DNA of 64,000 nt from Legionella_A sp963772805 (GTDB taxonomy: Bacteria; Pseudomonadota; Gammaproteobacteria; Legionellales; Legionellaceae). Positions within the stretch are counted from its first letter, which is position 1; each line of letters begins with the position of its first letter. The notes below the pieces were generated by a model that was not told the origin of the DNA, searched no databases, and saw only the letters and a program-made list of their open reading frames with translations. This document shows positions 53,108-61,345 of this stretch, piece by piece. A program made the position numbers and the translations under genes. The stretch is taken from assembly GCA_963772805.1 (NCBI GenBank), contig CAVYYU010000005.1:310001-374000 (forward strand), read 5' to 3'.

Positions 53108-54388
53108 TCATCTTTGTCCTGGGGCTTGGTGGACTTCTACAGCAGGTAGCGCAGATTGCGGTGCGGCTACTGGTTGAGAAGCTTTAAGACCTTGTAAATG
53201 GGTTTTGAACTCACTTGATTTATATATTGTGCTTATTGCTTGGCCCTCGGTTGCCTTCGCGTTTGCATATGCACGCTCAGCAGCCACTTTGAATGAGGGC
53301 GCACCTTTCGCAAAGGAGGGGTCTTCTTTCCCATCTTTTTTTGCAAATGCTTCTAGTGCCGTCACGGTTCCATTGATATTTATTGTTATCTTTTTAGGAT
53401 CAAAGCCTGTCGCACAGCAGGCAAGATAAGCTTCGCGAGCCATCTTATTGGCATATTCAGGGTTATTGTGCTCTACTGACATTGTGATTGAATCATGCCC
53501 ATTTGCGCGCACTGCCCGGGCAAGGCTTTCCATGTCCTGACCCATAGTAGCGTCCCTGCCAAAAAGAAAACTGTAGACACGATTTGGAAATTGTACCTTT
53601 AACGTATCACCCTCAAAGGTTGCAGTACTGCCCCCTGGTGTTTTAAAACTCGCTAACATCTTGGGTGTTATGCCTTTTACTAGCGCACTGAAAGCAGCAT
53701 TATCGGCATTTTGATTGGCAATGTTAATACCTTCTGGCTGTGGAATCCTTGCCTCAAGGTTCCGCAATAAACCTTCATTTCCTTTGCTTGTTAAAATGTG
53801 TTTTAAAGTAACTATGCGCCACGCTTCATTATGCATATTAATTAATGAGTCGCTTACGTTTTTTGTAAACGTTTCAATTTCTTTTTTTTGATTTTGCTCC
53901 AGAAAGTCAAGCATGTTTTTTTTCACTTGCTCGACCTTTGTAGCATCTTTAGGGTCTACACCAAGACTTTCTAAGAGGTTTGGATCCTGGAGTTGTTCTG
54001 AAAGCGTATCTTTTTCTAGTTTGTGTTCTTTAGAAATTGCCTGAATAGCTGCATCTCGAGCTGGATATACCGAGTCAATTTTTTCGAAATTATCAATTTT
54101 ATCTATAGCTGCATTAAATGTTTCCTGGTCCTTTCTAATGGTACTCTTGGATAGGTATATAATGGGTTTAACGACAACAGCTAAACACTGTTTTATATAA
54201 TCAGTATTTTCTTTAGTATTTACGATGTTTATACCAGGGGTCTTCTCAATCTGCTTGTATAAGTGATCAGCCGTGAGCCGTGAGTCCATATACCTACCAA
54301 AGCTTTGGGCGGGGTGTAATACCTTCTCAAAGTTCATGCTGCCCATAGACTTTCTTACGGCTTCGGAAATACTAATTTGCATTGCCAT
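53108..54388 (-). CDS. Candidate effector of unknown family
   Basis: This 426-residue protein has no recognised family and no signal peptide. It is mostly helical in the first 230 residues (VKKNMLDFLEQNQKKEIETF). A later part reads FEGDTLKVQFPNRVYSFLFGRDATMG and MAREAYLACCATGFDPKKIT, with a weak resemblance to segments of large polyvalent proteins. The C-terminus is Ala/Pro/Gln-rich. A near-perfect PmrA-type box with TATACT stands directly upstream, the strongest such site in the window. This makes secretion by Dot/Icm the leading idea, but no enzyme motif is visible. Confidence 0.65.
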   Translation of the reverse strand: MAMQISISEAVRKSMGSMNFEKVLHPAQSFGRYMDSRLTADHLYKQIEKTPGINIVNTKENTDYIKQCLAVVVKPIIYLSKSTIRKDQETFNAAIDKIDNFEKIDSVYPARDAAIQAISKEHKLEKDTLSEQLQDPNLLESLGVDPKDATKVEQVKKNMLDFLEQNQKKEIETFTKNVSDSLINMHNEAWRIVTLKHILTSKGNEGLLRNLEARIPQPEGINIANQNADNAAFSALVKGITPKMLASFKTPGGSTATFEGDTLKVQFPNRVYSFLFGRDATMGQDMESLARAVRANGHDSITMSVEHNNPEYANKMAREAYLACCATGFDPKKITININGTVTALEAFAKKDGKEDPSFAKGAPSFKVAAERAYANAKATEGQAISTIYKSSEFKTHLQGLKASQPVAAPQSALPAVEVHQAPGQR

Positions 54389-54420
54389 ATACTCACTCTC
54401 TCAAATTTACATTTAGATAA

Positions 54421-54453
54421 AGTATAACACCAAATTATTAAGTCATAATTAAG
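54421..54453 (-). promoter_or_regulatory. PmrA-type box and -10 of the gene at 53108-54388
   Basis: On the minus strand, half-sites CTTAATTAT and CTTAATAAT (54453-54434) are separated by GA. Seven bases later comes TATACT (54426-54421). Both cTTAAT cores are perfect, with the 2-base spacer of the Legionella/Coxiella PmrA consensus. The ATG follows at 54388. Confidence 0.8.
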
Positions 54454-54456
54454 TGG

Positions 54457-54510
54457 TGCATCACCATGCAGCAATGGCTGCATCACCATGCAGCAATGGC
54501 TGCATCACCA
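54457..54510. repeat. 22-bp tandem duplication at the metQ 3' end
   Basis: The unit TGCATCACCATGCAGCAATGGC is repeated twice plus 10 bases. The first copy lies beyond the metQ stop and the second spans it. The unit encodes part of the MetQ C-terminus, so the extra copy arose by duplication of coding sequence. Confidence 0.9.
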
Positions 54511-55259
54511 AATAGCGCGTGTGCTTTGGCTGTCACTTCGGGTGAGTTTAACGCTTTTACCAGCAATGCCAGTTGCTCTTTTTTCGTGCTGTCGCGGCGA
54601 ATGACGATTACATTTGCATAGGGGGATGCTTTGTTCTCTTTGAACAAGGCATCACGCGAGGGGCGAAGTCCTGCGGGAATGGCGAATGTGGTATTGATGA
54701 CCGCGGCGTCTACGTCTGCCAACACGCGAGGAAGTTGGGCTGCGTCTAATTCTTTGAAACGCAGTTTTTTAGGATTACTGCCAATGTCCTGAATGGTCGC
54801 GTTTTGTTTGCTTTTCAGGGTAATGAGTCCCGCCTTTTGCATGAGCAACAGTGCGCGGGCTTCGTTGCTGGGGTCGTTAGGCAGTGCTATTAGCGCTTTC
54901 TCAGGCAGTTTGTGTAATGACTTGAATTTGGCTGAATAGATGCCTGTAGGGTAGATAAAGGTTTTACCGATTACTTCCAAGTCATAGCCATGCGCTTTGC
55001 TGGATGCTTGCAAATAAGGTAGATGTTGATAAACATTGGCATCCAGGCTGCCATCTTGCAATGCTTCATTGGGTAGGTTGTAGTCATTAAATTCGATGAT
55101 TTTAACGGTTAAACCGTAGCGGTCTAGAGCGACTTGTTGAGCGACCTCCACCAATTCAGTTTCAGGGCCAGAAATCGTGCCCACGGTTAAGGTGTTGGGT
55201 GAGGGTTTGCTGCAACCCAATAAGGTTAACAATAGGGTGAAAACTGTCAAAATGCGCAT
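54483..55259 (-). CDS. metQ: Methionine-binding lipoprotein MetQ
   Basis: This 258-residue lipoprotein has a signal peptide with lipobox Leu-Leu-Gly-Cys (residues 13-16). The NlpA/MetQ family is shown by LTVGTISGPETELVE, DANVYQHLPYLQAS and ALPNDPSNEARALLLMQKAG. It binds D- and L-methionine in the periplasm for the MetNI transporter. The C-terminus (GDAAIAAW) ends inside a 22-bp tandem duplication. metI lies 42 bases upstream. Confidence 0.95.
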   Translation of the reverse strand: MRILTVFTLLLTLLGCSKPSPNTLTVGTISGPETELVEVAQQVALDRYGLTVKIIEFNDYNLPNEALQDGSLDANVYQHLPYLQASSKAHGYDLEVIGKTFIYPTGIYSAKFKSLHKLPEKALIALPNDPSNEARALLLMQKAGLITLKSKQNATIQDIGSNPKKLRFKELDAAQLPRVLADVDAAVINTTFAIPAGLRPSRDALFKENKASPYANVIVIRRDSTKKEQLALLVKALNSPEVTAKAHALFGDAAIAAW

Positions 55260-55301
55260 TTGAATCTCCTGAAACGAACTATCGATTGTTTTTCATTGGC
55301 A

Positions 55302-55949
55302 TTAACTGGGCGTAAACCGCCGTGCAAGGCGATCGCCACCCGTTTGTAACAATTGCACGATCACCACCAAAATAACCACGGTACCCAGCATTACCCCGAC
55401 ATTAAAACGCTGGTAACCGTAGCGAATAGCCAAGTCGCCCAGACCGCCACCGCCCACCGTTCCTGCCATCGCGGAATAGTTTACCAGTGTAATGGCGGTT
55501 ACAGTTGTCGCATGAATCAATGATGGCATTGCTTCGGGCAGTAATATTTGGCGAATCATCTGCCAGGTACTGGCGCCCATTGCATACCCGGTTTCAATCA
55601 ATCCACTTGGCAAACTTTGATAGACATTATCAACAAGACGGGCGAAAAAAGGGGTGGCTCCAAGGGTTAGGGGTACTATGGCGGCATGAAGCCCAATCGA
55701 TGTTCCCACCAACAAACGGGTGAAAGGGATTAAGGCAACTAATAAAATAATAAAGGGTATGGAACGGCTGATGTTGATTATCGCCGCAATCACGCGGTTA
55801 ACGGCAGGATTAGGCTTCACTTTGGCGGTGGTAAACAGCAGTGTGCCCAACGGCAGACCTAATAAAATAGCAAACAGGGTGCTTGCCAATACCATATAAA
55901 GCGTTTCGCCTGTAGCGAGTAAAAAATTATACAACATCGTCAGTGACAT
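55302..55949 (-). CDS. metI: Methionine ABC transporter permease MetI
   Basis: This 215-residue permease has about five membrane helices. The MetI pattern is visible in LGLPLGTLLFTT, INISRSIPFIILLVALIPFTRLLVG and the EAA-like loop ETGYAMGASTWQMIRQILLPEAMPS (read in pieces). It overlaps the metN end by 23 bases and forms the channel of the MetNIQ importer. Confidence 0.95.
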   Translation of the reverse strand: MSLTMLYNFLLATGETLYMVLASTLFAILLGLPLGTLLFTTAKVKPNPAVNRVIAAIINISRSIPFIILLVALIPFTRLLVGTSIGLHAAIVPLTLGATPFFARLVDNVYQSLPSGLIETGYAMGASTWQMIRQILLPEAMPSLIHATTVTAITLVNYSAMAGTVGGGGLGDLAIRYGYQRFNVGVMLGTVVILVVIVQLLQTGGDRLARRFTPS

Positions 55950-56952
55950 ACCCTAAAATCTCCACAGTTAAGCCAGATTGTTCACACCGCTTGCTAAAGG
56001 CGTTCATTAAGTCTTGATCAGCCTTTAATTCAGCGACGAGCACACCACAGGTCACGGTATCGAAGCGATCAATATTGGCGAGCAGGATATTGATATCAAG
56101 ATGCAGCTCGCGGCTAGCCTGGCTAATAAAAGGAACTGTCGCACCTTCGCCTTCAAAAAATAAACGCACCAGCGGTTTATTGTTACGCACTTGTGTTAAA
56201 CGGCTACTCAAACAAATAGGCAATTGTGGGCTAAGTTGCTTGTATAACATGCTGCGGGCAAGACTGTCTTTGCGGGCAAACACATTGGCAATGGATGTGG
56301 TTTCAATGACTTTTCCAGCGTCCATGACGGATAAACGATGACAAATCCGTTTCACTACATCCATTTCATGCGTTATTAACACGATAGTGATGCCATAGAG
56401 GGTATTTATTTTTTTGAGCAAGGTGAGAATCGCATCCGTTGTTTCGGGATCAAGTGCGGACGTTGCTTCGTCACAGAGCAAGATTTTAGGTGAGCAACTG
56501 AGTGCGCGTGCAATAGCCACACGTTGTTTTTGACCGCCGCTTAGCTGCGCGGGATAGGCGTGGATTTTGTCGCCCAATTCAACCAGCGGTAATAACTCGT
56601 CTATTTTAGCTTTAATCGCATCTTCGTCTATACCCTGAATGCGCATGGGCAAGGCGATATTGTCATAGACTGTTTTGGCGTTGAGTAAATTAAACTGCTG
56701 GAAAATCATTGCCATTTTGTGACGCGCATTGCGTAATTCGTTATTTGGCAGGTGTGTAATATTCACAGCATCAACGAGCACATCACCCCGGTCTGGGCGT
56801 TCTAATAAATTAATACAACGCAATAAAGTGGATTTTCCCGCACCGCTTTTACCAATGATGCCAAAAATTTCACCTTCTTGAATAAACAGATCTATATCGT
56901 GTAGTACGACATGGTGATTAAAAGATTTAGTTAGCCCGCTAAGTTCGATCAT
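55927..56952 (-). CDS. metN: Methionine ABC transporter ATPase MetN
   Basis: This 341-residue ATPase has Walker A (GKSGAGKSTLLRCINLL), signature (LSGGQKQRVAIARAL), Walker B (ILLCDEATSALDPE) and the H-loop (LITHEMDVV). A C-terminal NIL domain (about 265-341) would bind methionine for feedback inhibition. It is the first gene of metN-metI-metQ. No SAM riboswitch or MetJ box was recognised upstream. Confidence 0.96.
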   Translation of the reverse strand: MIELSGLTKSFNHHVVLHDIDLFIQEGEIFGIIGKSGAGKSTLLRCINLLERPDRGDVLVDAVNITHLPNNELRNARHKMAMIFQQFNLLNAKTVYDNIALPMRIQGIDEDAIKAKIDELLPLVELGDKIHAYPAQLSGGQKQRVAIARALSCSPKILLCDEATSALDPETTDAILTLLKKINTLYGITIVLITHEMDVVKRICHRLSVMDAGKVIETTSIANVFARKDSLARSMLYKQLSPQLPICLSSRLTQVRNNKPLVRLFFEGEGATVPFISQASRELHLDINILLANIDRFDTVTCGVLVAELKADQDLMNAFSKRCEQSGLTVEILGYVTDDVV

Positions 56953-57226
56953 GATGTTACCAGAATTTTGCAGCAGGCGGGTCGCTAAGAAGGGGGGGAT
57001 TCAACCCGCTTTAGCCGTATTTTCAAAAGATAGATTGCAAGAATCAGTCAATCGAGCGCCCGCAAGCTGTGTGTTCAAATCGGCGCAAGCTGCGATTATA
57101 CATGACCTGTGTGGATTGACAACATTGATTTTAAGTGAATGTATAAGGTGGGGGTGTTTTGACGAAGTCGAAATCGGGGGATTGCGCGCAGCACAAAACC
57201 CCGTTGCTAATACAGCTATTGATTGG

Positions 57227-58027
57227 TTATCGTGGCTGAGGTTGATCTTCCGTATGTTCCTGTGATGTATTTTCGTTACTAGTGCCAAGTACATCTCTAA
57301 GTTTTTTAGTAGTGAAAAATCCTTCAACGTTAAAAATTCCTGCCCATGCTGCTAATCCAAATGATAAAACAGTCGCAATCGTTTTGACAAAGGATATCCA
57401 TCCGCTATCACGGCTTTTGGACAGCGTATTCTGGGTGGTCTCGCTAAATATTGCTTTGAATTTTATCAATTTTTCAGAATTACTTTCTTCGGAATTTAGC
57501 GCGCTCACTAGGTTTCCGACTATTTTTGACTTTTGTTCTGAGCTTGAACTCGACTGTAAATGTGTAAGGTATGTTTGACATATACTTAATAATTTTTTTA
57601 TCATAATGGAATTTTCAATGTCTTTTTTCGATGATATCTGGTCAAGTTGGCCTTGCAGTTCTGCACGTGAATTTTCCAGATGAAATTTTTCTATGTTTAA
57701 GTCCTCGATAACACTATTCTTATCTAAGACTGTATTTTCAAGTGTTTTTATAGTCTCAGCCTGCGCTGCATTTTTTTTCATCCATGATTCTCTGATGTCG
57801 TTTATTTGATGTTGTTGATGATCTAGAGTCTTATCATCTTGCTGTAAGGCATGATTCTCTACTGTTAAAAGCAGTATTGTTTGCTTGAGTGCCGATGACT
57901 CGCGTTGAGACAGTGTCAGTAAGTCGTTCAGCGCAGCTATATCTTTAACTAACTCCTTGGTGTCTTCTGTGTTGTGTGGTTGTCTAGGCACGGTTTTCTC
58001 CAAATTCTTTAATTTATTTAAGATCAT
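57227..58027 (-). CDS. Coiled-coil protein with C-terminal membrane segment, paralogue A
   Basis: ATG 58027 is used; a GTG at 58036 is the alternative and neither has a strong ribosome binding site. Of 266 residues, about 25-145 are a long coiled coil. A C-terminal region (about 145-250) contains ETTQNTLSKSRDS and a hydrophobic segment (TVLSFGLAAWAGIF). This region is clearly homologous to the end of the gene at 59575-61137. The tail is Glu/Gln-rich. Function unknown; a membrane-inserted effector is the working idea. Confidence 0.6.
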   Translation of the reverse strand: MILNKLKNLEKTVPRQPHNTEDTKELVKDIAALNDLLTLSQRESSALKQTILLLTVENHALQQDDKTLDHQQHQINDIRESWMKKNAAQAETIKTLENTVLDKNSVIEDLNIEKFHLENSRAELQGQLDQISSKKDIENSIMIKKLLSICQTYLTHLQSSSSSEQKSKIVGNLVSALNSEESNSEKLIKFKAIFSETTQNTLSKSRDSGWISFVKTIATVLSFGLAAWAGIFNVEGFFTTKKLRDVLGTSNENTSQEHTEDQPQPR

Positions 58028-58046
58028 GTTCAACACAAACCGTAGG

Positions 58047-58067
58047 TTGAAAGTAGCTTACTTTCAA
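58047..58067. repeat. Hairpin in the leader of paralogue A
   Basis: TTGAAAGTA (58047-58055) and its exact complement (58059-58067) flank a 3-base loop, about 20 bases before the start codon. It could block or time translation. Confidence 0.5.
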
Positions 58068-58112
58068 ACACAGTATTGCTATTAGTCGTGCGGTGCAGAC
58101 ATGATGGTCAAT

Positions 58113-58141
58113 ATACTAGCATGAAGGGCAATATATATCCA
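58113..58141 (-). promoter_or_regulatory. Promoter of paralogue A
   Basis: On the minus strand TGGATA (58141-58136), a 17-base spacer ending TGC, and TAGTAT (58118-58113) form an extended -10 promoter. The same arrangement with similar flanks precedes the paralogue at 61137. Confidence 0.5.
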
Positions 58142-58210
58142 CAGAAAAGTAGTCAGGCATCTGGGTGCTCGTTAAACGATTAAGGTTTGGTTCGGGTCGA
58201 GTGTTACTAG

Positions 58211-59429
58211 CAGGGCAAGAGCGTCAAAGTTCAAATTCCTAACACCTTTTCCCTATATTCGTCATAAAGACTCGCTTTTCGTCTTTTTCGAGGAACTGAA
58301 AACTTTGATTCCGACTCTTTTCTTATCAAATTCAACGCAAGGTGTCGCATAACACTCATGTTCTCTGCAGCCACTCCCCGTCTAATTCTTGAGTCATCTT
58401 CTTTAAACGTAACATCCATAACCCAATGCAAGGAATTTTCAACGTGCCAATGACATCGGATTGCATGGTTGATTTTAGGCGCATTAGCCTCAAGTGAGCT
58501 AATATAATAACGTTTTTCCTGAGTAACAACATTATTAATGTCACGAGAAGATATAATGCAAATCAAACTTTTTAAATCAGCCCACTCTTTGCGAAAATCT
58601 TTAAGGTAATCAGGTAAAGGAATAGCATAACAAACTCTTGATTCAATTCGTCCATGACCATAATCATTTTCTTCAGCTCTAGAGTGCTCAACAGCCGCAA
58701 AATTTTTTTTAATCGCTGTTGAAAAAAAATCGCTCACCATCTCTTGTAGTTCGCTTTGATTCCCTTTGAGTGCTAAAACATAATCGGCTTCGCATTCACG
58801 TATTTTTTTTGCAATATCGCGTTGGCATCCCATTGCATCAATAGTAACAATACATCCTTTTAGTTCCAGAATATCAAGCAACTGCGGGATTGCCGTTATC
58901 TCATTAGATTTTGTATCTGTTTTTTGCTGCCCTAAAACCACGCCATTTTGGCAAGCCCATGCACTAACCATATGGATCGCTGCTTTACGATTCTTTTTAT
59001 CGTAAGAGCGACGGGCTTGTTTTCCATCAATGGCTACGATTTCTCCATCTGTTATTTTAGCTATCGATTGAACCCAGCTTATAAAACAGGATTGAAGTGC
59101 TTTTGGTGATAAACAAGACATCACTCGAGCAACCGTATCATGACGAGGTATACCATTTTCGTAAGGCAAAAATTTTCTCAGCCAATCCAATTTACCATGT
59201 CCAAAATCTTCTATGGCTTCCCAGCCGTCAAATCCAGAAACAATTGCGCTGATACAGAGAAATACAATCTCTATTAGTGGGTAATCTGTCCGGCCTCTTA
59301 CACGTGGATCGGGTAAATCACCAAAATACTCTACTAAACCATTAGACATTCAAATAGCCTCATTTTATAAAATGTGGCTATTTGATCATAGCTCGCTGCT
59401 ATTTAAAAGATTTTGGTGATCTTGCCCTG
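58211..59429 (-). mobile_element. ISAs1-family insertion sequence
   Basis: Ends read CAGGGCAAGAGCGTCAAAG (58211 inwards) and, inverted, CAGGGCAAGATCACCAAAA (59429 inwards). The flanking GTGTTACTAG occurs at 58201-58210 and again at 59430-59439, a perfect 10-bp target duplication. The insertion is therefore simple and fairly recent. Length 1219 bp, one transposase gene. Confidence 0.93.
58231..59349 (-). CDS. ISAs1-family DDE transposase
   Basis: This 372-residue transposase begins MSNGLVEYFGDLPDPRVRGR, with the DPR signature of the family. DDE residues are visible in EIVAIDGKQARRSYD, GCIVTIDAMGCQ and the later HWHVENSLHWVMDVTFKED. The frame is uninterrupted, so the element may still be active. 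It lies between two paralogous coiled-coil genes, in the same orientation. Confidence 0.95.
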   Translation of the reverse strand: MSNGLVEYFGDLPDPRVRGRTDYPLIEIVFLCISAIVSGFDGWEAIEDFGHGKLDWLRKFLPYENGIPRHDTVARVMSCLSPKALQSCFISWVQSIAKITDGEIVAIDGKQARRSYDKKNRKAAIHMVSAWACQNGVVLGQQKTDTKSNEITAIPQLLDILELKGCIVTIDAMGCQRDIAKKIRECEADYVLALKGNQSELQEMVSDFFSTAIKKNFAAVEHSRAEENDYGHGRIESRVCYAIPLPDYLKDFRKEWADLKSLICIISSRDINNVVTQEKRYYISSLEANAPKINHAIRCHWHVENSLHWVMDVTFKEDDSRIRRGVAAENMSVMRHLALNLIRKESESKFSVPRKRRKASLYDEYREKVLGI

Positions 59430-59482
59430 GTGTTACTAGTACTGTTGTAATGAAGTTTAGACAAGTAATATATACTCGTGCC

Positions 59483-59572
59483 GTAGGTTGGCGCTGAGCG
59501 GTAGCGAAGCCCAACAATCGTGGCACGGGAAATTCCTTTGTTGGGCTTCGCTACCGCTCAGCACCAACCTAC
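59483..59572. repeat. Dispersed palindromic repeat, copy 2
   Basis: Arms 59483-59517 (GTAGGTTGGCGCTGAGCGG...) and 59538-59572 are complementary over 35 bases with one mismatch. The 20-base loop is related, in inverted orientation, to that of copy 1 (shared TTCCCGTGCC). It ends just after the stop of the gene at 59575-61137. Confidence 0.9.
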
Positions 59573-59574
59573 AA

Positions 59575-61137
59575 CTATTTAAATGGGGGTGATTCGTCTT
59601 TAGGTTGTGCGTTATCTTCAGTGTTTCCTCCCTTGATCCCGCCAAGCGCCTTTTTAATTTGCTTAGTGGTCAAGTCTCCTTTAACGCTGAAAATCCCTGC
59701 ATATGCCGCTAGCCCCCCTGATAAAACAGTGAGGATCCATTTAACAACGCTCATCCCGGTGCTATCGCGGTCTTTGGAAAGCGTATTTTGCTTATCGGTG
59801 CTAAAGGTCTCCCTGAAATCGCTCACTTTTTGTGAAGCAGTTTTCGTAGAGGTGTTACCAGCAGGAAGGAGCGTTGCAATTAGCTGGTTAACTATTTTTA
59901 ATTTTTTTTCAAGAGCTTTATCCGGGATTGCCGGCCCTAACGTTTTTTTATAATTGAGACAAATCATAAGTAGATTCTCTACTTTATCGCGGTTAATCTT
60001 CTCAATATCGTTAGTAGATGACGCTTTCTTGACTTCAAGCTCTTGAATCGAATTGCTTACTTCTCCAGCATTGTTGTCGGTGAATTTTTGTACATTTGAA
60101 AGCTGCTTTTCCAATATTTTGTTTTTCTTTTGGAGTGACACTATCTCACTTTGAAGGTCTGTCTTTTCCTGGCCATGAGCTATAATCATTTCATCAAGTT
60201 GAATGATTATAGCTTCAGCCAGAGCTAATTTTTTTATAGCATCAGCATACAATGGCTGAGATTGCTGTATTTTAACTGTAAATCGATCAATTTCGTCCTC
60301 TTGTGTTGCTATCGTATGTTCAAGGTTCTGAATTTTACTTTCCAGCTTCGATGAATTTTTTTCTAGTATAGTTACTTGGCGTTGAATCTCAGTTTTTTCT
60401 GTTTCTTGCGCGTCTAAAACAGGTCTTGTATCATTTTCGCCGCTTGACGACGTAATTGTTTTAAACGAAATTTCCAAGGATTTTAAGTGTTCATTAAGAC
60501 GCATCATGTTATCTAGTTTGTCGGCAAACCTATAGGTTAAATACATGTTGTTGATTAGGTCAGGAAGTTCTTTGAATTCTTTCATTATCGCATTGTAATC
60601 AAGAAGCTCATCCTCTAGAAACGTCTCAATTGTAGTATTACTCTGCATTAGATGTTGGTAACAGTTTATAGTGTTAGCTTCAATGTCATCGAATTTCTCG
60701 AGTTCGGTCTCTATAATGTCACTAATTTTACTTAATTGGTCTTCAATGGACTTTATTTCGCTGATCTTGTTAGGAGCATTTATGTTTTTCTTGGGATGAC
60801 TAATTTCAGTCAATAACTCGTTTAGTTTGGCTGCGTTAGTTTTTGCTAATTTAATGAACAAGTCTCTTGTATAATTACTGTCTTTTATATTTTGTTGCGT
60901 TCTTGTATTTTTAAAAAAATCATTAACAACGATGGGAGTTGTTGCAACCTCATCCTGAAGAACGATTGGAGATTTGGTAGTTAGAGATTCGTTTATCGCT
61001 AGAATGCATTCAGATAATTTATCACTAAGATCTTTCAGTGGATCTGCTTTGTTATCTGCAATTTCTATCACCTGTGGATAGATAAAATTTTGATCATTAG
61101 TAATCTCATTTTTAGCTTCATCTTGTAACTCAGGCAT
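59575..61137 (-). CDS. Coiled-coil protein with C-terminal membrane segment, paralogue B
   Basis: This 520-residue protein has coiled-coil-forming sequence over most of its length (about 60-400). The C-terminal region (about 390-499) matches paralogue A: LLMICLNYKKTLG, KQNTLSKDRDS and a hydrophobic segment TVLSGGLAAYAGIF, followed by TTKQIKKALGG. The tail NTEDNAQPKDE resembles the tail of paralogue A. The N-terminal parts differ in length, so the conserved C-terminal part is the functional common module. It starts at ATG 61137. Candidate effector of unknown role. Confidence 0.62.
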   Translation of the reverse strand: MPELQDEAKNEITNDQNFIYPQVIEIADNKADPLKDLSDKLSECILAINESLTTKSPIVLQDEVATTPIVVNDFFKNTRTQQNIKDSNYTRDLFIKLAKTNAAKLNELLTEISHPKKNINAPNKISEIKSIEDQLSKISDIIETELEKFDDIEANTINCYQHLMQSNTTIETFLEDELLDYNAIMKEFKELPDLINNMYLTYRFADKLDNMMRLNEHLKSLEISFKTITSSSGENDTRPVLDAQETEKTEIQRQVTILEKNSSKLESKIQNLEHTIATQEDEIDRFTVKIQQSQPLYADAIKKLALAEAIIIQLDEMIIAHGQEKTDLQSEIVSLQKKNKILEKQLSNVQKFTDNNAGEVSNSIQELEVKKASSTNDIEKINRDKVENLLMICLNYKKTLGPAIPDKALEKKLKIVNQLIATLLPAGNTSTKTASQKVSDFRETFSTDKQNTLSKDRDSTGMSVVKWILTVLSGGLAAYAGIFSVKGDLTTKQIKKALGGIKGGNTEDNAQPKDESPPFK

Positions 61138-61172
61138 GTCAATACCAAATAGTTTGATAATTATTGATTAAT

Positions 61173-61201
61173 ATATTAGCATGTAGATCATTATATGTCC
61201 A
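61173..61201 (-). promoter_or_regulatory. Promoter of paralogue B
   Basis: On the minus strand TGGACA (61201-61196), 17 bases ending TGC, and TAATAT (61178-61173) form a good extended -10 promoter. Flanking bases are shared with the promoter at 58113-58141. The ATG follows 36 bases after the -10. Confidence 0.55.
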
Positions 61202-61345
61202 TTTGATTGTTATTATGCGTATGGATATTTTTTAAACAGGGTGCGTTATGCAGACTCCCTGATTAGACGAAGTCGTAATCCGGGAGTAATGTGCTAGATG
61301 GGAACTGCTATTTTGTTGTGCTAATCTGAATTAGCGCACTGAATA

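Noticed and set aside
53108..54388. Assignment to a large polyvalent protein domain
   Set aside because: Only a short Ala/Gly-rich stretch is reminiscent; not enough to name a domain.
56953..57226. SAM riboswitch or MetJ operator before metN
   Set aside because: No recognisable conserved core or repeated AGACGTCT sequence was found.
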